From Henckelia pumila (Eukaryota > Streptophyta > Magnoliopsida > Lamiales > Gesneriaceae): a stretch of DNA of 64,000 nt. The notes beneath the pieces are model-generated. The model did no database searches. It saw only the letters and a program-made list of their open reading frames with translations, and was not told the origin of the DNA. The stretch is taken from NCBI RefSeq assembly GCF_033568475.1, contig NC_133120.1, positions 93,824,151-93,888,150 of the forward strand. Reading direction: 5' to 3'. Positions 1 through 11,372 of the stretch are shown piece after piece. The position numbers and the translations under genes are program-made. The first letter of the stretch is position 1. Each line of letters opens with the position of its first letter.

Positions 1-718
1 TTCCTAAAATGACATAGGGATGGACATTTTTGGAAACCACTGAATTCGGATTCAGGAAAATTTATTTTGACTTTAAAATGTGCAGAAATGGTTTCTGTGC
101 ACATTGGTGAAATTGGTTCATTGATCGGAGTCACGATGAATTTTATATTAATTTCTGAACGTGCGGGCTTTGCTTGTCGGGCCCTAACTTATGACTAATG
201 GGCCCTAAGGTGTTAGTGGCCTGCATTATAAATAAGTTATTGCAGTACAGAAATTACACACAACAGGTCATTATTGAGAGACAGGATTTTCGAAAATAAA
301 CCCTAGCCTCCTCTCAAGTTTTCGGCCGCCCCCCTTTAACTCTGTCAGAGAAAATTCCGGTCTGTGATTTTTGAATTGCAGTCAGGAATAACGAATCAGA
401 TTCGTTTAATCTCTTCGCAGAAAAACTTCTGATAGATTTTCTAGTGCAATCTATCAGAGGGATTTAAACCCCATTCGTGGACCTGATTGAAGGAGTTCAT
501 CAGTTCCTGGGAAATACAAGAAGCGCAGAGAAATCTGTGTGGTGTCCATTAATCTCGCTTCGAGATTGAAGGTAAAATTTAATTAATTGTTATTTGAATT
601 TTACACACACAATAATTTAATCGTTGAATGATTGATACCCACACCATGGAATTGTTCCATGATAAAAATTTTAAACTTCCGCTGCACCGGGTATCAATTG
701 TGATTGATCTGACCGCCA
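1..718 (+). repeat. LTR-like sequence at window edge (probable LTR retrotransposon remnant)
   Basis: This stretch has no coding capacity and looks like the right part of a long terminal repeat. It has a TATA box (227-234), then a leader-like region with CCTCTCAAG and pyrimidine-rich sequence, and it ends near CCGCCA at about 718. At about 719 recognisable R1 gag sequence begins abruptly in mid-gene. The sequence does not resemble the LTRs of R1-R5. The simplest reading is that a different LTR element, or a solo LTR, inserted into R1 gag and runs off the left edge. The exact right boundary and the family are inferred; a Ty1/copia LTR is possible but unproven. Confidence 0.45.
227..234 (+). promoter_or_regulatory. 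TATA box in LTR-like sequence
   Basis: TATAAATA lies in a GC-poor context about 30 bp upstream of a pyrimidine/CA-rich stretch, as in an LTR U3/R boundary. It is assigned on sequence alone. Confidence 0.4.
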
Positions 719-1269
719 GTTATCCAACATCGTATCGTAAGGATAAGGGAGCAGAGTTTGCAAATCTGAGGCAAGGGAATCTGAACATTGAAGAGTACGT
801 GGCTAAGTTCGATAGTCTGTTGCGTTTTGCACCGCTAATTGCCGGAGATGAAGAAGCTAAGGCAGATCAGTTCATCAACGGGTTGAACCCCGATGTCTTC
901 ACGTTGGTTAACACCAACAGGCCTAGCAACTTTGCGGATGCCATGAATTACGCAAAGGGAGCAGAAGCAGGCTTGTGGAGGCAAAGAGGTAATCAGGGGG
1001 CACCTCAGCAGCAGAGGCAGTATCAGAACCAACCATCTCAGTACCAGAATCAGCCACCTCAACATCAGAACTAGCAGCAGAGGTATGAAGGTGGAAACAG
1101 TGGGGGAAACAGAAAGGATCAGTACAAGGCAAGAGGTAAACAGTTCAAGAGACAGGGGAACAGTTCGTCCAGTTCCAGTGGTTCGAAGCAATTCAGTTCA
1201 TGACCGAGTTCTGGGTCATCATCCTTATACTGCAGCAAGTGTGGAGGAAGACACTCACCGGATCAGTGT
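719..1269 (+). pseudogene. R1 gag remnant, truncated and with two stops
   Basis: From about 719 the reading frame matches the C-terminal half of the R2 gag (SYRKDKGAEF, then the INGLNPDVFTLVN region). The N-terminal ~120 residues seen in the R2 gag are absent. The frame then runs through Gln/Asn-rich repeats, an in-frame TAG (1072-1074), a Ser-rich stretch and an in-frame TGA (1200-1202). It continues in the same frame into the zinc knuckle and pol from 1270. No functional capsid domain can be made. Reading upstream of 719 as coding (to the ATG at 648) is not supported, because those residues match nothing in the related element. Confidence 0.8.
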
Positions 1270-4200
1270 GTGGGAGTCTTCGGCAATTGTAACACATGTC
1301 AGCAACCGGGACACTTCTCTAAAGTGTGCCCTCAACGTAATAGAGATAGAGCTCAGAGTGGGAGTTCGTCTAGACCTGCAGCTCAGCCGGAGAGGCAGTC
1401 GTCTGCAGTGCACTCTTTCCAACCCCAGCAACAGCAGAACAGACAGGGAGGTAGCTCTAGTGCAAATCAGCCTCTGAGACAGCAAGCACGAGTCTTTGCA
1501 TTGACAGAGGATCAGGCTCAGGCAACACCTGACGATGTCATAGCAGGTAAATGTTCGATTTTCGGTCATTCTACTCATGTCTTGATAGATACAGGTGCTT
1601 CCCATTCCTTTATCTCTGAGAAATATGTGTTATTGCATGCTTTGCCAACTGAATTGTTGCCTACTGTAGTAGCTGTTACTTCACCTTTGGGTGAAGGAAT
1701 TGTTTCTGTCCGACTAGTCAGGAACTGTGAACTTTGTTTTGAGGGAAATTTGTTAGAATTCGACTGTATTGTACTTGGACTGTCAGATTTTGATTGTATT
1801 GTCGGGATAGATGCTTTAACCAAGTACAGGGCGACAGTTGATTGTTTTCTGAAGGTTGTCAGGTTCAGACCTGAAATGGCAGACGAGTGGAAATTCTTTG
1901 GTAAGGGTTCTCGATCTAGAATTCCTTTGATTTCAGTGTTATCTATGACTCGTTTGTTACAGAGAGGTGCAGAAGGATTTTTGGTTTATGCGGTTGATGT
2001 ACTGAAATCTAGCCCAGCTTTGGTTGACTTACCAGTGGTTAGAGATTTTGCTGATGTGTTTCCAGAAGATGTTCCTGGATTGCCACCCATTCGAGAAGTC
2101 GAATTCAGCATTGACTTAGTGCCAGGTACTCAACCTATTTCAAAAGCTCCTTATCGTATGACACTTGTTGAATTGAGAGAGTTGAAGGAGCAGCTTGAGG
2201 ATTTGATTGCCAAGGGATACATCAGACCTAGTGTATCGCCTTGGGGTGCTCCTGTTCTATTCGTTCGGAAGAAGGATGGTTCTATGCGGCTCTGTATCGA
2301 CTACCGCCAATTGAATCAGGCTACAGTTAAGAACAAATATCCTTTACCCCGAATAGATGACTTGTTTGATCAACTGCAGGGTTCTTCTGTCTACTCTAAG
2401 ATTGATCTGAGGTCAGGCTACCATCAGCTGAGAGTGCGAGAGGAAGATGTTCCTAAGACCGCATTCAGAACGAGGTATGGTCACTTTGAGTTTATAGTCA
2501 TGCCGTTCGGTTTAACTAACGCTCCAGCTGTTTTTATGGGTTTGATGAACCGTATCTTTCAGCGTTATTTAGATGAGTTCGTCATTATTTTCATCGATGA
2601 TATTCTTATCTACTCGAAGAACCGTACTGACCATGCAGAGCACTTGAGAATCGTCTTGCAGATTTTGCGAGTTGAGCAGTTGTTTGCCAAGCTATCGAAA
2701 TGCGAATTCTGGTTAGATCGAGTTGTCTTTCTCGGTCATATTATTTCTGAAGATGGGATTTCTGTCGATCCCAGCAAAATCAAAGCGGTTATGAATTGGC
2801 CTAGACCGACATCAGTACCTGAGATCCGAAGCTTCATGGGTTTAGTTGGTTATTACCGTCGTTTCATCGAGGGTTTCTCGTCTATTGCCAAGCCTATTAC
2901 CCAGCTGACTCAGAAGAATGCGCCTTTTGTCTGGACTCCAGATTGTGAGGCTAGCTTTGTTGATCTAAAGAGGAGACTGACCAGTGCTCCAATTCTTTCT
3001 ATTTCGAAGGGTACTGGAGGGTTCACAGTCTATTGTGATGCTTCTAACCGAGGCTTGGGTTGTGTTCTTATGCAGCATAAGCATGTGGTGGCGTATGCAT
3101 CAAGGCAGCTGAAACCGCATGAGACTCGTTATCCGGTCCATGATCTTGAACTAGCTGCGATCGTCTTTGCTCTGAAGATCTGGCGTCACTATCTTTATGG
3201 TAAGTCTTTCGAGATCTTTTTTGACCATAAGAGTCTTAAGTACTTGTTTTCTCAAGCAGAGCTGAATATGAGACAGAGGAGATGGTTAGATCTGTTGAAG
3301 GATTTCGACTGTGAAATCAAGTACTATCCGGGGAAGTCTAATGCAGTTGCAGATGCCTTGAGCCGAAAGCTTTGTTCTTTATCTCTTTCTACTATGGGTG
3401 TTTCCCAGTTGATCGATGATTGTTGCACTTCTGGTTTAGAGTTTGAAACAGATAGGGAGACTATCAGAGTGCTTGCTATTCAAGCCGAGCCAGAGTTGTT
3501 TGTTGCAATCAGAGAAGCACAGAAGTATGAGCCGAGCATCCAGATTTCAGTAGAGAAAGTCAGATCGGGCCATCAGTCTGAATTCCAGGTTAGAGATGAT
3601 GTTTTGTTCGTGAATAATCGTATTGTTGTGCCTGATATTTCGGAGTTGAGACAGCGTATTCTCCGAGAGGCTCATTGCAGTCGGTTTAGCATTCATCCTG
3701 GAGGTCGTAAGATGTACAACGATCTGAAGAGTCAGTTCTGGTGGAAGAGAATGAAGGACGATGTTGCGAGATTTGTATCTCGGTGTTTGAATTGTCAGCA
3801 AGTGAAAGCAGAGCGAAAGCGACCAGGTGGTCTTTTGCACAGCCTATCTGTTCCTGAATGGAAATGGGATCACATTTCTATGGATTTTGTCACGAAGCTA
3901 CCACGATCCGTTCGAGGATGCGATGCTATTTGGGTAGTGATCGACCGATTGACGAAGTCTGCGTGTTTTATTCCGTACAGGATGACGTATCGTCATGATC
4001 AGATGGCTGAGTTGTATGTTAGCAATGTTGTGAGATTGCATGGTGTGCCGAAGTCGATCGTTTCAGACAGAGATCCTAGATTCACTTCTCACTTCTGGCA
4101 CAGTCTTCAGGGGGCACTTGGTACTCGATTGCATCTGAGTACAGCTTATCATCCTCAGACAGATGGACAGTCAGAGCGGACTATCCAGACGTTGGAGGAT

Positions 4201-4920
4201 ATGCTGCGAGCGGTAGTGCTAGACTTTGGCACTAGTTGGCAGGATTCTTTGCCTCTTGTCGAGTTTTCTTACAACAACAGCTTCCAAGCGAGTATCGGTA
4301 TGGCGCCTTTTGAGGCTTTGTATGGTAGAAAGTGCCAATCTCCGTTGTTTTGGGATGAATTGTCCGAGTCACCAGATTTGGGACCGGAGATGCTTAGAGA
4401 TATGGCAGAGCAGGTTAAGATCATTCAGACCAGAATGAAGTCAGCTCAAGATAGACAGGCGAAGTATGCAAATGTCAGACGTCGACCTCTGAGTTTTGAG
4501 CAGGGAGACCGTGTATTCCTTAAGATTTCTTCGTTCAGAGGCACCGTCAGATTCGGTAAGAGAGGAAAGTTATCTCCGAGATTCATCGGTCCGTACGAAA
4601 TTCTCGAGAAAATAGGCGATCTTGCCTACAGACTTGCACTTCCTCCGTCTTTATCTGGTATTCACGACGTTTTTCACGTCTCTATGCTGCGAAAGTATCA
4701 ACCAGATATTTCTCATATCCTTCAGCCTGACGAAGCCGAGTTAGACGAGACCCTGAGCTATTTTGAGCGACCGATTCAGATCCTTGATCGGAAAGAAAAG
4801 CAACTCAGAACCAAGTTGATTCCATTGGTGAAATTGCAGTGGAGCCGTCACGGCGTCGAGGAAGCGACTTGGGAGACAGAATCTGACATGAGACAGCGAT
4901 TTCCGGAGTTATTCGGATGA
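1270..4920 (+). CDS. R1 Ty3/gypsy pol polyprotein, open over 1216 codons
   Basis: This is an uninterrupted pol frame; the first ATG or alternative start is artificial because the frame continues from gag. Approximate residue positions: zinc knuckle C-x2-C-x4-H-x4-C (7-20); aspartic protease DTGAS (107); reverse transcriptase with LCIDYR (341) and FIDD catalytic motif (~441); RNase H with YCDAS (588); integrase HHCC finger (800-848) and D,D-35-E core (Asp in MDFV ~872, Asp in SDRDPR, Glu in SERT ~970); GPY/F motif; and a chromodomain-like end (1164-1216) with VEEATWE. The chromodomain places it among plant chromoviruses, probably the Tekay/Del lineage. All catalytic residues are visible, but gag is broken, so the element is unlikely to move without help from another element. 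Confidence 0.9.
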   Translation: MGVFGNCNTCQQPGHFSKVCPQRNRDRAQSGSSSRPAAQPERQSSAVHSFQPQQQQNRQGGSSSANQPLRQQARVFALTEDQAQATPDDVIAGKCSIFGHSTHVLIDTGASHSFISEKYVLLHALPTELLPTVVAVTSPLGEGIVSVRLVRNCELCFEGNLLEFDCIVLGLSDFDCIVGIDALTKYRATVDCFLKVVRFRPEMADEWKFFGKGSRSRIPLISVLSMTRLLQRGAEGFLVYAVDVLKSSPALVDLPVVRDFADVFPEDVPGLPPIREVEFSIDLVPGTQPISKAPYRMTLVELRELKEQLEDLIAKGYIRPSVSPWGAPVLFVRKKDGSMRLCIDYRQLNQATVKNKYPLPRIDDLFDQLQGSSVYSKIDLRSGYHQLRVREEDVPKTAFRTRYGHFEFIVMPFGLTNAPAVFMGLMNRIFQRYLDEFVIIFIDDILIYSKNRTDHAEHLRIVLQILRVEQLFAKLSKCEFWLDRVVFLGHIISEDGISVDPSKIKAVMNWPRPTSVPEIRSFMGLVGYYRRFIEGFSSIAKPITQLTQKNAPFVWTPDCEASFVDLKRRLTSAPILSISKGTGGFTVYCDASNRGLGCVLMQHKHVVAYASRQLKPHETRYPVHDLELAAIVFALKIWRHYLYGKSFEIFFDHKSLKYLFSQAELNMRQRRWLDLLKDFDCEIKYYPGKSNAVADALSRKLCSLSLSTMGVSQLIDDCCTSGLEFETDRETIRVLAIQAEPELFVAIREAQKYEPSIQISVEKVRSGHQSEFQVRDDVLFVNNRIVVPDISELRQRILREAHCSRFSIHPGGRKMYNDLKSQFWWKRMKDDVARFVSRCLNCQQVKAERKRPGGLLHSLSVPEWKWDHISMDFVTKLPRSVRGCDAIWVVIDRLTKSACFIPYRMTYRHDQMAELYVSNVVRLHGVPKSIVSDRDPRFTSHFWHSLQGALGTRLHLSTAYHPQTDGQSERTIQTLEDMLRAVVLDFGTSWQDSLPLVEFSYNNSFQASIGMAPFEALYGRKCQSPLFWDELSESPDLGPEMLRDMAEQVKIIQTRMKSAQDRQAKYANVRRRPLSFEQGDRVFLKISSFRGTVRFGKRGKLSPRFIGPYEILEKIGDLAYRLALPPSLSGIHDVFHVSMLRKYQPDISHILQPDEAELDETLSYFERPIQILDRKEKQLRTKLIPLVKLQWSRHGVEEATWETESDMRQRFPELFG

Positions 4921-4980
4921 CGTGAGTTCTTCTTACTGTCTTTAGTTCTTTATTCTATCTTATGAGTTATGGTTCTTGTG

Positions 4981-4997
4981 GATTCGAGGACGAAATC
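4981..4997 (+). other. Conserved pre-PPT hairpin of R1
   Basis: GATTCGAGGACGAAATC can fold as a small stem with AGGA loop (TTCG/CGAA core). It ends exactly 20 nt before the LTR start. Equivalent sequences sit at the same place in R2-R5. Confidence 0.6.
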
Positions 4998-5004
4998 TCT
5001 TTTT

Positions 5005-5017
5005 AGTGGGGGAGAAT
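5005..5017 (+). promoter_or_regulatory. R1 polypurine tract
   Basis: AGTGGGGGAGAAT lies immediately upstream of the 3' LTR, the normal plus-strand priming site of a Ty3/gypsy element. Confidence 0.8.
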
Positions 5018-6972
5018 TTTAACGTCCCGTTTTTATCTTAATTGAATTTATTTGAGTTAATCAGAGATTACAGAGTTCTCGAGCCGGTTTGATTTTGATC
5101 AGGGTCCTTTTTTCAAAAATTGGATTTTTCAGGGACTAAAACGCAATTATCGGTTTTTATAGATATTTATAAGGCTTTTGGACCCATTCTCTTCTCCATC
5201 ACCTTCCTCTTCACGCCTCCCTCCTCCATTGTTGAAGAAATCGATTCTTCAAGCTTCCAGATTTCATCCCGAGCTCGATCCGGCCGTTGGAATTTATTTC
5301 TGAAGGCAGATTATCGATCACTGCAGTGAGAGCTCTGTTATATTGTAAGTTCTTCTACGATCGGATACATTCTAGTTTTTGAATGTTGTTAGAATCGTTC
5401 GAGATTCGAGTATGTTGTTCTAGACAGAGTTCTGATCGTTTATTATCTGTCGGTTTTGAATTAGAGCGACGTTCGGATTTGTTATGATTTTTGGAAGCCA
5501 TTTTTGAAAATGTGGATTTTTAGATTGATGGGTTTGCTTTGTTATTGTTGTTTTGGGCATTGATATGAGTTGATATCGGTATTGAACTGCTGTCTGCATT
5601 TCCGGTTTGTTCAGTTTATAGTCGTTATGCCGTCGGTTTGAGTTTTGGGTTTTCGAATCGTTTTTGTATTGATTGAAGTCTTGGCGTGTGAGTGATCGTG
5701 GTTGTTGATCAACTCTTGAATTCTTACAGATTCGTTGGAGTTTGTCGAGCCCTGTGTTAGCAGCATTGTTCGTCGAGAGTTGGACGAAGAACGGTATAAA
5801 GAGTTTTCCTTGAACCGTTGCCTTGTTGTTGTTAGATTGTGTAGTTGTTTATACAATCTCTTTTGTAGCTTATCCAGAGTTGGAGCTACTGCATTGAAAG
5901 GTAAAAGCAGTCATCGCAGCGGGATAGCATACTCGGGACTGTGGTTCTCGAGTTTTCCCTTTTGAAATCACGTACTTGCATCTACACTTGTTCTAGCATG
6001 AGGAACTTGTGTTTTGTTTGATTGTTTTGGCTTATGTTTTATGTTTCTGTTATGCATTCATCTTGAGCCAATCTTGTTTTCAGCGGGCAGAACCGCCCTT
6101 TTTGTTTAGACGTTTGGGAACTATGATTGAGTGGCCCAGGTCGTAGTCGTTTCGTCTGGTGCTAGCATACTCATTATAGTTGCTCAAAGTCTAGAGGAGT
6201 GAGATACGTGGCACCACCTCGATTGGGAGAGTCGGTGAGTTGTTACGTGATCTTACCCTCGGGATCCCAAAGGCACAGCTGCAATCCCTCGTTATCAGAT
6301 TTAATATCCCTGTTTAAAGACATGCATTCATTACGATGTTATTGATTTCGTTATCGTATTGAAAGCATGTTTGTTACTTGTATTACTTGTTATGTTGCTT
6401 TTACTGGGAATATCGTTCTCACCGGTTATCCGGCTGTTGCTTTGTTTTGTATGTGTACTTGGCAACAGGTGGGGCAGGAACATGTCAGAAGAGGCATGGT
6501 TAGCTTCGAGGGCAAGTAGTAGAAGTGAGACTCGGTTTAGAAGTCGAATTAGCATGTTTATCTAGTTTAAGATTGGAGCATGTTAGAACTCGAACTTGAT
6601 ATGTTTTGTATTCGAACTCGATTTGTATTTTGGATTTTGAAACTTAGAATTGATGCATGTTCTACTCTTTCTTGTAATTGAATACTTCGTTGTTGAAAAA
6701 GTGTTAGTTGGATCATGTCGGAGCCTTTCCGGGTGTTGGATTGCACTTTTGGAGCCTTATTTTGAGCTAAAACAGCAGGCCATGCGCGCCCGCGCCTGGT
6801 GAGGAGCGCCCGCGCGTTCTGCTCCCTTTCTCGGAGGCCCGGGCAGGGCTGTATGCGCGCCCGCGCGTTACCCTGTGTAAAAAAAAAAAAAAAACTTTCC
6901 TTTTAATCTTAGATCTTGTATGCGTAATTATTGTTTATTCTGAGATTAGATGATTAGAATCGAGGCCTCACA
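5018..6972 (+). repeat. R1 3' LTR (about 1955 bp)
   Basis: It starts just after the polypurine tract (TTTAACGTCCC, apparently a TG start changed to TT) and ends ...GAGGCCTCACA at 6972. It contains the U3 motif GGGACTAAAACGCAATT (5132-5148) shared with R2 and R3, and a TATA-like ATATTTATAA near 5162. A region homologous to the R2 and R3 LTRs (about 6390-6480, around CTGTTGCTTTGTTTTGTATG) follows, then three GC-rich motifs (6784-6868) and a run of 16 A (6879-6894). Short ORFs inside it are not genes. Confidence 0.85.
6784..6868. repeat. Three GC-rich GCGCGCCCGCGC motifs in R1 LTR
   Basis: GCGCGCCCGCGCC (6784-6796), GCGCCCGCGCG (6806-6816) and GCGCGCCCGCGCG (6855-6867) lie about 105-190 bp before the LTR 3' end. 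They stand out sharply from the AT-rich surroundings and are self-complementary. Confidence 0.75.
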
Positions 6973-7798
6973 GGCGTCTTGTATCGTTTGCCTTCCAACT
7001 CAACTGAAACTGAAGAATAAAAATGCTATAACATTCATAACATCTAGATAAAGACTTCAGCTCAGGTAGAGGCTATCAACACAGTCTAAAAACTCGATTC
7101 AACGGCGTAGCGATTGAAAATCGGTAACTGACAAAATACCGAAACCATTTCTAACTTCATACATAACTCATCAGCAGTATAACAACAATAACCAACAGTT
7201 CAGAGGCTATATATATATCGAACTACATGCTGAAACTCATAATCAGTTCATTCAACAATCAATCTTCGATTCAATGTCAATATCCAATCGCATAAAAGCT
7301 CAAAAACATATTCAAGATGTAAACAGCTGATCTATGCCAACTTTCAACCCTCAAAACATGCCGAAATAATTAGAAACTTACACGAAATCGAATCCCTTGT
7401 CACAAGGATTCCAGAACACTTTTCGGAATCGAATTCGGACGATCGGATCAAAAGTTACGACAATTTGAAAATCAAAAATCCAAAGGAAAAGAAAAGATCT
7501 CGGCCACTGCTCTCAAATTCTAAATTTGATATAGGTTATACACGTGCACATGCTGAATAATCAATTAACATCTGATAACTTCAAACAAAATTGCAGTTTA
7601 GTCCCTCAATTCTTCAATATTTGAATTATGTCCCCGGCCCTTATTTTATTTCAATTTCAATCCTAAATAATTTAAGAATATTAGAATTTAAATCAAAACT
7701 CTAAATATTCCTAAATTAAATATACTCGGATTAAAATTAAATTATCTCGGATTATATTAAATAATACTGGATTAAATAAAATAATCCCAGGCCTTACA
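6973..7798 (-). repeat. R2 left LTR, partial (3' LTR, cut by R1)
   Basis: It matches 14074-14902 of the full LTR with few differences. It begins (minus strand) TGTAAGGCC at 7798 and is interrupted at 6973 by the end of the R1 LTR. The remaining ~1255 bp of this LTR would lie beyond R1, outside the window. It holds the U3 motif complement (7589-7605). Confidence 0.88.
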
Positions 7799-7799
7799 T

Positions 7800-7836
7800 T
7801 TCTCCCCCACTAAGACATGAGTTCGTCCTTGAATTC
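7800..7836 (-). promoter_or_regulatory. R2 polypurine tract and conserved hairpin
   Basis: The minus strand reads AGTGGGGGAGAAA (7811-7799) next to the LTR. The sequence GAATTCAAGGACGAACTC (7836-7819) is the R2 version of the hairpin found upstream of every 3' LTR in this cluster, again 20 nt from the LTR. Confidence 0.75.
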
Positions 7837-7909
7837 ATAAGCAGTATAGATATGCAGACTGTATACTCATAAGAATAAAGAATAACAAAAAACTGAATAA
7901 GAACTCACA

Positions 7910-8572
7910 TCAGTGGAATAGATAAGAAAATCTCTGTCTCATGTCATCTTCAACTTCCCACGTCGCTTCTTCAACTCCGTGCCTACTCCATTGAATCTTC
8001 ACCAATGGAATGGTCTTCGTTCGGAGTTGCTTTGTCTTTCTATCGAGAATCTGAATAGGTTGCTCGAAGTAGCTAAGAGTGTCATCCAACTCAGCTTCAT
8101 TAGATCGAATCACATGAGATGCATCAGATATATACTTCCTTAACATCGATACATGAAAGACATCATGTATTCCAGATAAAGACATAGGAAGAGCGAGTCG
8201 ATAAGCTAGATTGCATATCTTCTCGAGAATCTCATATGGCCCAATATATCGTGGAGATAACTTTCCTCGTTTGCCAAATCTGACTGTGCCCCTGAACGGT
8301 AAAATCTTCAGAAACACTCTATCTCCCTGATCAAAAGATAATGGCCGTCGTCGTACATTCGCATATCTGGTTTGTCTATGCTGCGCTGTTCTCATTCTCT
8401 GCTGTATCAATTTCACTTTTTCAGTCATCTGTCTAATCAAATCTGACCCTAATTCAGGTACCTCAGAAATATCATCCCAATACAGTGGTGATCGGCACTT
8501 CTTCCCATATAACGCTTCAAATTGAGCCATCTCGATACTCGTCTGATAACTATTGTTATAAGAAAATTCCAC
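7910..8572 (-). pseudogene. R2 pol fragment: integrase C-terminal and chromodomain-like part
   Basis: This 220-codon open stretch corresponds to residues ~990-1216 of the R1 pol: FSYNNSYQTS, FEALYGKKC, a GPYEILEK motif, FHVSMLRKY and the terminal VEEATWE region. It is in the same pol frame as the upstream fragment but is separated from it by stops at about 8590 (Trp to stop), 8760 (Arg to stop) and 8813. Confidence 0.85.
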
Positions 8573-9997
8573 GAGTGGTATAGAATCTTGTCATGCAGTA
8601 ACAAAATCAAGTACTACAGCTCTCAACATATCCTCAAGCGTCTGAATAGTTCGTTCAGATTGACCGTCAGTTTGAGGATGGTAAGCAGTACTTAAATGTA
8701 AGCGCATACCTAGAGCTTCCTGTAGGCTATGCCTAAAGTGCGAAGTGAATCTCGGATCTCAGTCAGAAACTATTGACTTTGGCACACCATGTAGTCTTAC
8801 CACTTCTCGAATTTAAAGATCTGCCATTTGATCATGACGATAAGTCATTCGGTAAGGAATAAAGCACGCAGATTTTTTCAATTTGTCGATGATCACCCAA
8901 ACAGCATCGCATCCTCGAGATGATCGTGACAATTTCATCACAAATTTCATGGAAATGTGGTCCCATTTCCATTCAAGAATCGATAAACTCTGTAATAGGC
9001 CACCTGATTTCTTTCTTTCAACCTTCACCTGTTGGCAATTCAAACATTTTGATACAAATTCAGGCACGTCAGACTTCATTTGTTTCCACCAGTACTGACT
9101 CTTCAAGTCGTTGTACATATTTCTTCCTCCAGGGTGAACACTGAAGCGACTACAATGGGCTTCTTTCAAAATATTCTGTCTCAAATCTGCAATATTGGGA
9201 ACAACTATTCGGTTATTCACATACAAGATATCATCGTCACTAACCTTGTACTCAGACTGATGTCCTGATCGGATCATTTCAATTGATTTCTGTACATTCT
9301 GATCGGCTTTCTGCGCTTCTTTGATACGAATCAGTAATTCTGGCTCAGCACTGATTGCATATACTCTCATCAGCCTTCTATTTGTCTCAAATACATATTC
9401 AGAAATACAAAAATCCTTAATCAAATTAGATACACCTACCGTAGACAAGAATAGAGCACACACCTTTCTACTCAGGGCATCCGCTGCTGCATTAGATTTC
9501 CCTGGATAGTATTTGATTTCACAATCAAAATCCTTCAATAAATCAAGCCATCGTCGTTGCCTCATATTCAATTCGGATTGTGAGAACAGATACTTCAGAC
9601 TTTTGTGATCAGAAAATATTTCAAACTTCTCGCCGTATAAGTAATGTCTCCAGATCTTCAATGCAAAGACGATTGCAGCCAATTCAAGATCATGAATCGG
9701 ATACCTGACTTCATGTGGTTTCAGTTGTCGAGAAGCATAAGTAACAACATGTCCTTTCTGCATTAAAATACATCCCAAACCCTGGTGAGAAGCATCACAA
9801 TATACAACAAAATCACCAGTACTTGTAGGGATTTTCAAAACCGGCGCTGTAGTCAATCTCTTCTTTAGTTCGATAAAACTCATTTCACACGCCTCAGACC
9901 AAATAAATGATGCATTCTTCTGTGTAAGCTGTGTAATAGGCTTCGCTATCGATGAAAAATTTCGAATGAATCGACGGTAATAACCAGCTAAGCCCAT
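8573..9997 (-). pseudogene. R2 pol fragment: RNase H and integrase, with stops
   Basis: The fragment is open from 9997 down to a TAA at 8813-8815, and carries RNase H ([15 protein letters not shown]) and the integrase HHCC finger ([12 protein letters not shown] ... CLNCQQVK). The first catalytic Asp of the integrase core is replaced by Lys (ISMKFV where the relatives have ISMDFV), so the enzyme would be dead even without the stops. Between 8812 and 8573 the frame continues with two further nonsense codons through the SD-x-DPRF and TDGQSERT parts. Confidence 0.85.
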
Positions 9998-10003
9998 AAA
10001 ACT

Positions 10004-10768
10004 TCAAATTTCTGGCACAGATGTCGGTCTCTGCCAACTAATCACAGCTTCAACCTTACTTGGATCAACTGAAATGCCATCTCCTGTAATTATATGACCA
10101 AGAAAAACAACTCTCTGCAACCAAAATTCACATTTGGATAACTTGGCATACAATTTCTCTTCTCTTAACGTTCTCAGTACAATTCGGAGATGATCAGCAT
10201 GTTCACACAGATTCTTAGAGTATATCAAAATATCATCGATAAAGATAATCACAAAGTTGTCTAAATATCTTTGAAATACTCTATTCATCAATCCCATAAA
10301 AACTGCTGGTGCATTCGTTAGACCAAAAGGCATGACTATGAATTCATAATGGTCATACCTGGTTCTAAATGCAGTCTTAGGAATGTCCTCGTCTCTAACC
10401 CTCAACTGATGATAACTGGATCGTAGATCAATCTTCGAATATATCGACGATCCCTGCAATTGATCAAATAAATCATCGATACGAGGTAAAGGATAACGAT
10501 TCTTTACCGTTGCTTTGTTCAATTGCCGGTAGTCAATACATAATCTCATCGATCCGTCCTTCTTTCTTACAAATAATACTGGAGCACCCCATGGGGATAC
10601 ACTCGGTCTGATATATCCTTTGGCCAACAAATCTTCAAGTTGATCTTTCAGTTCTTTCAGTTCAATCGGTGTCATTCGGTATGGTGCTTTCGATATCGGC
10701 TGTGTACCTGACATTAATTCAATACCAAAGTCCCGGAATCTCATCAGGGAATACATCGGCAAATTCAT
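10004..10768 (-). pseudogene. R2 pol fragment: reverse transcriptase
   Basis: This carries most of the RT palm and fingers: [45 protein letters not shown] and FIDDILIYS. The frame ends at a TGA (10004-10006) where relatives have Arg before SFMGL, then continues in the next fragment. Its upstream junction with the protease fragment is a small frameshifting deletion near 10731, which removes the PPIREVE segment. Confidence 0.87.
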
Positions 10769-11348
10769 TTACCACTGGCAGATCAGTCAACTTCGGACTA
10801 GTCTTCAGTACATCAACTGCATAGATCAGAAATCCCTCTGCTCCTTTCTGTAACAAATCAGTCATAGCAATAACAGATATCAAGGGAATTTTAGATCTAG
10901 CACCCTTACCATAAAATTTCCATTCATCAGCCATTACTGGTTTGAACCTCACTATCTTCTGAAAACAGTCAACTGTTGCTCTGTACTTGGTTAACATATC
11001 AATACCGATTATACAGTCAAAATCAAACAAACCAAGAACGATACAGTCAAGCTCAACTTCATTACCTTCGTACTGTAGTACACAGTTTCTAACAGACTTC
11101 ACTGATACTATACCTTTTCCCAAAGGTGAAGATATAGACACTACAATAGTTAATGACTCAACAGGCAATGAATACAATGTAACAAATTGTTCAGAAACGA
11201 AGGTATGCGACGCACCAGTATCAAATAAGACATAGGCAGGATAACCATAAAGAGAACAGTTACCTGCAATCACATCGTTTGGTGCCGCTTGTGCTTGCTC
11301 CTCTGTCAATGCAAACACTCGTGATTGTTGCCTCGGAGGTTGATTCAC
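10719..11348 (-). pseudogene. R2 pol fragment: aspartic protease and connection to RT
   Basis: It begins after a TAG at 11370-11372 and contains RVFALTEEQA, the protease site VLFDTGASHTF and the conserved linker [15 protein letters not shown]. It ends out of frame (LWY, stop) because of the deletion near 10731. The protease active-site DTG is intact. Confidence 0.85.
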
Positions 11349-11372
11349 CGTCTGACCTCCTCCTCTACTCTA

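Larger units (their letters stand above)
719..6972 (+). mobile_element. R1: 5'-truncated Ty3/gypsy chromovirus (Tekay/Del-like)
   Basis: Order on the plus strand: truncated gag, zinc knuckle, protease, reverse transcriptase, RNase H, integrase, chromodomain-like tail, polypurine tract (5005-5017), 3' LTR (5018-6972). No primer-binding site or 5' LTR is present, because sequence upstream of about 719 is unrelated. The 3' LTR ends in CACA at 6972 and is followed directly by sequence matching the middle of the R2 LTR (14074 onward). R1 therefore appears to have inserted into the R2 3' LTR. The left part of that insertion is outside the window. Confidence 0.85.

Noticed and set aside
835-1191. 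Minus-strand ORFs opposite R1 gag and pol
   Set aside because: Shadows of the real gag-pol frame, Leu/Ser-rich and without motifs.
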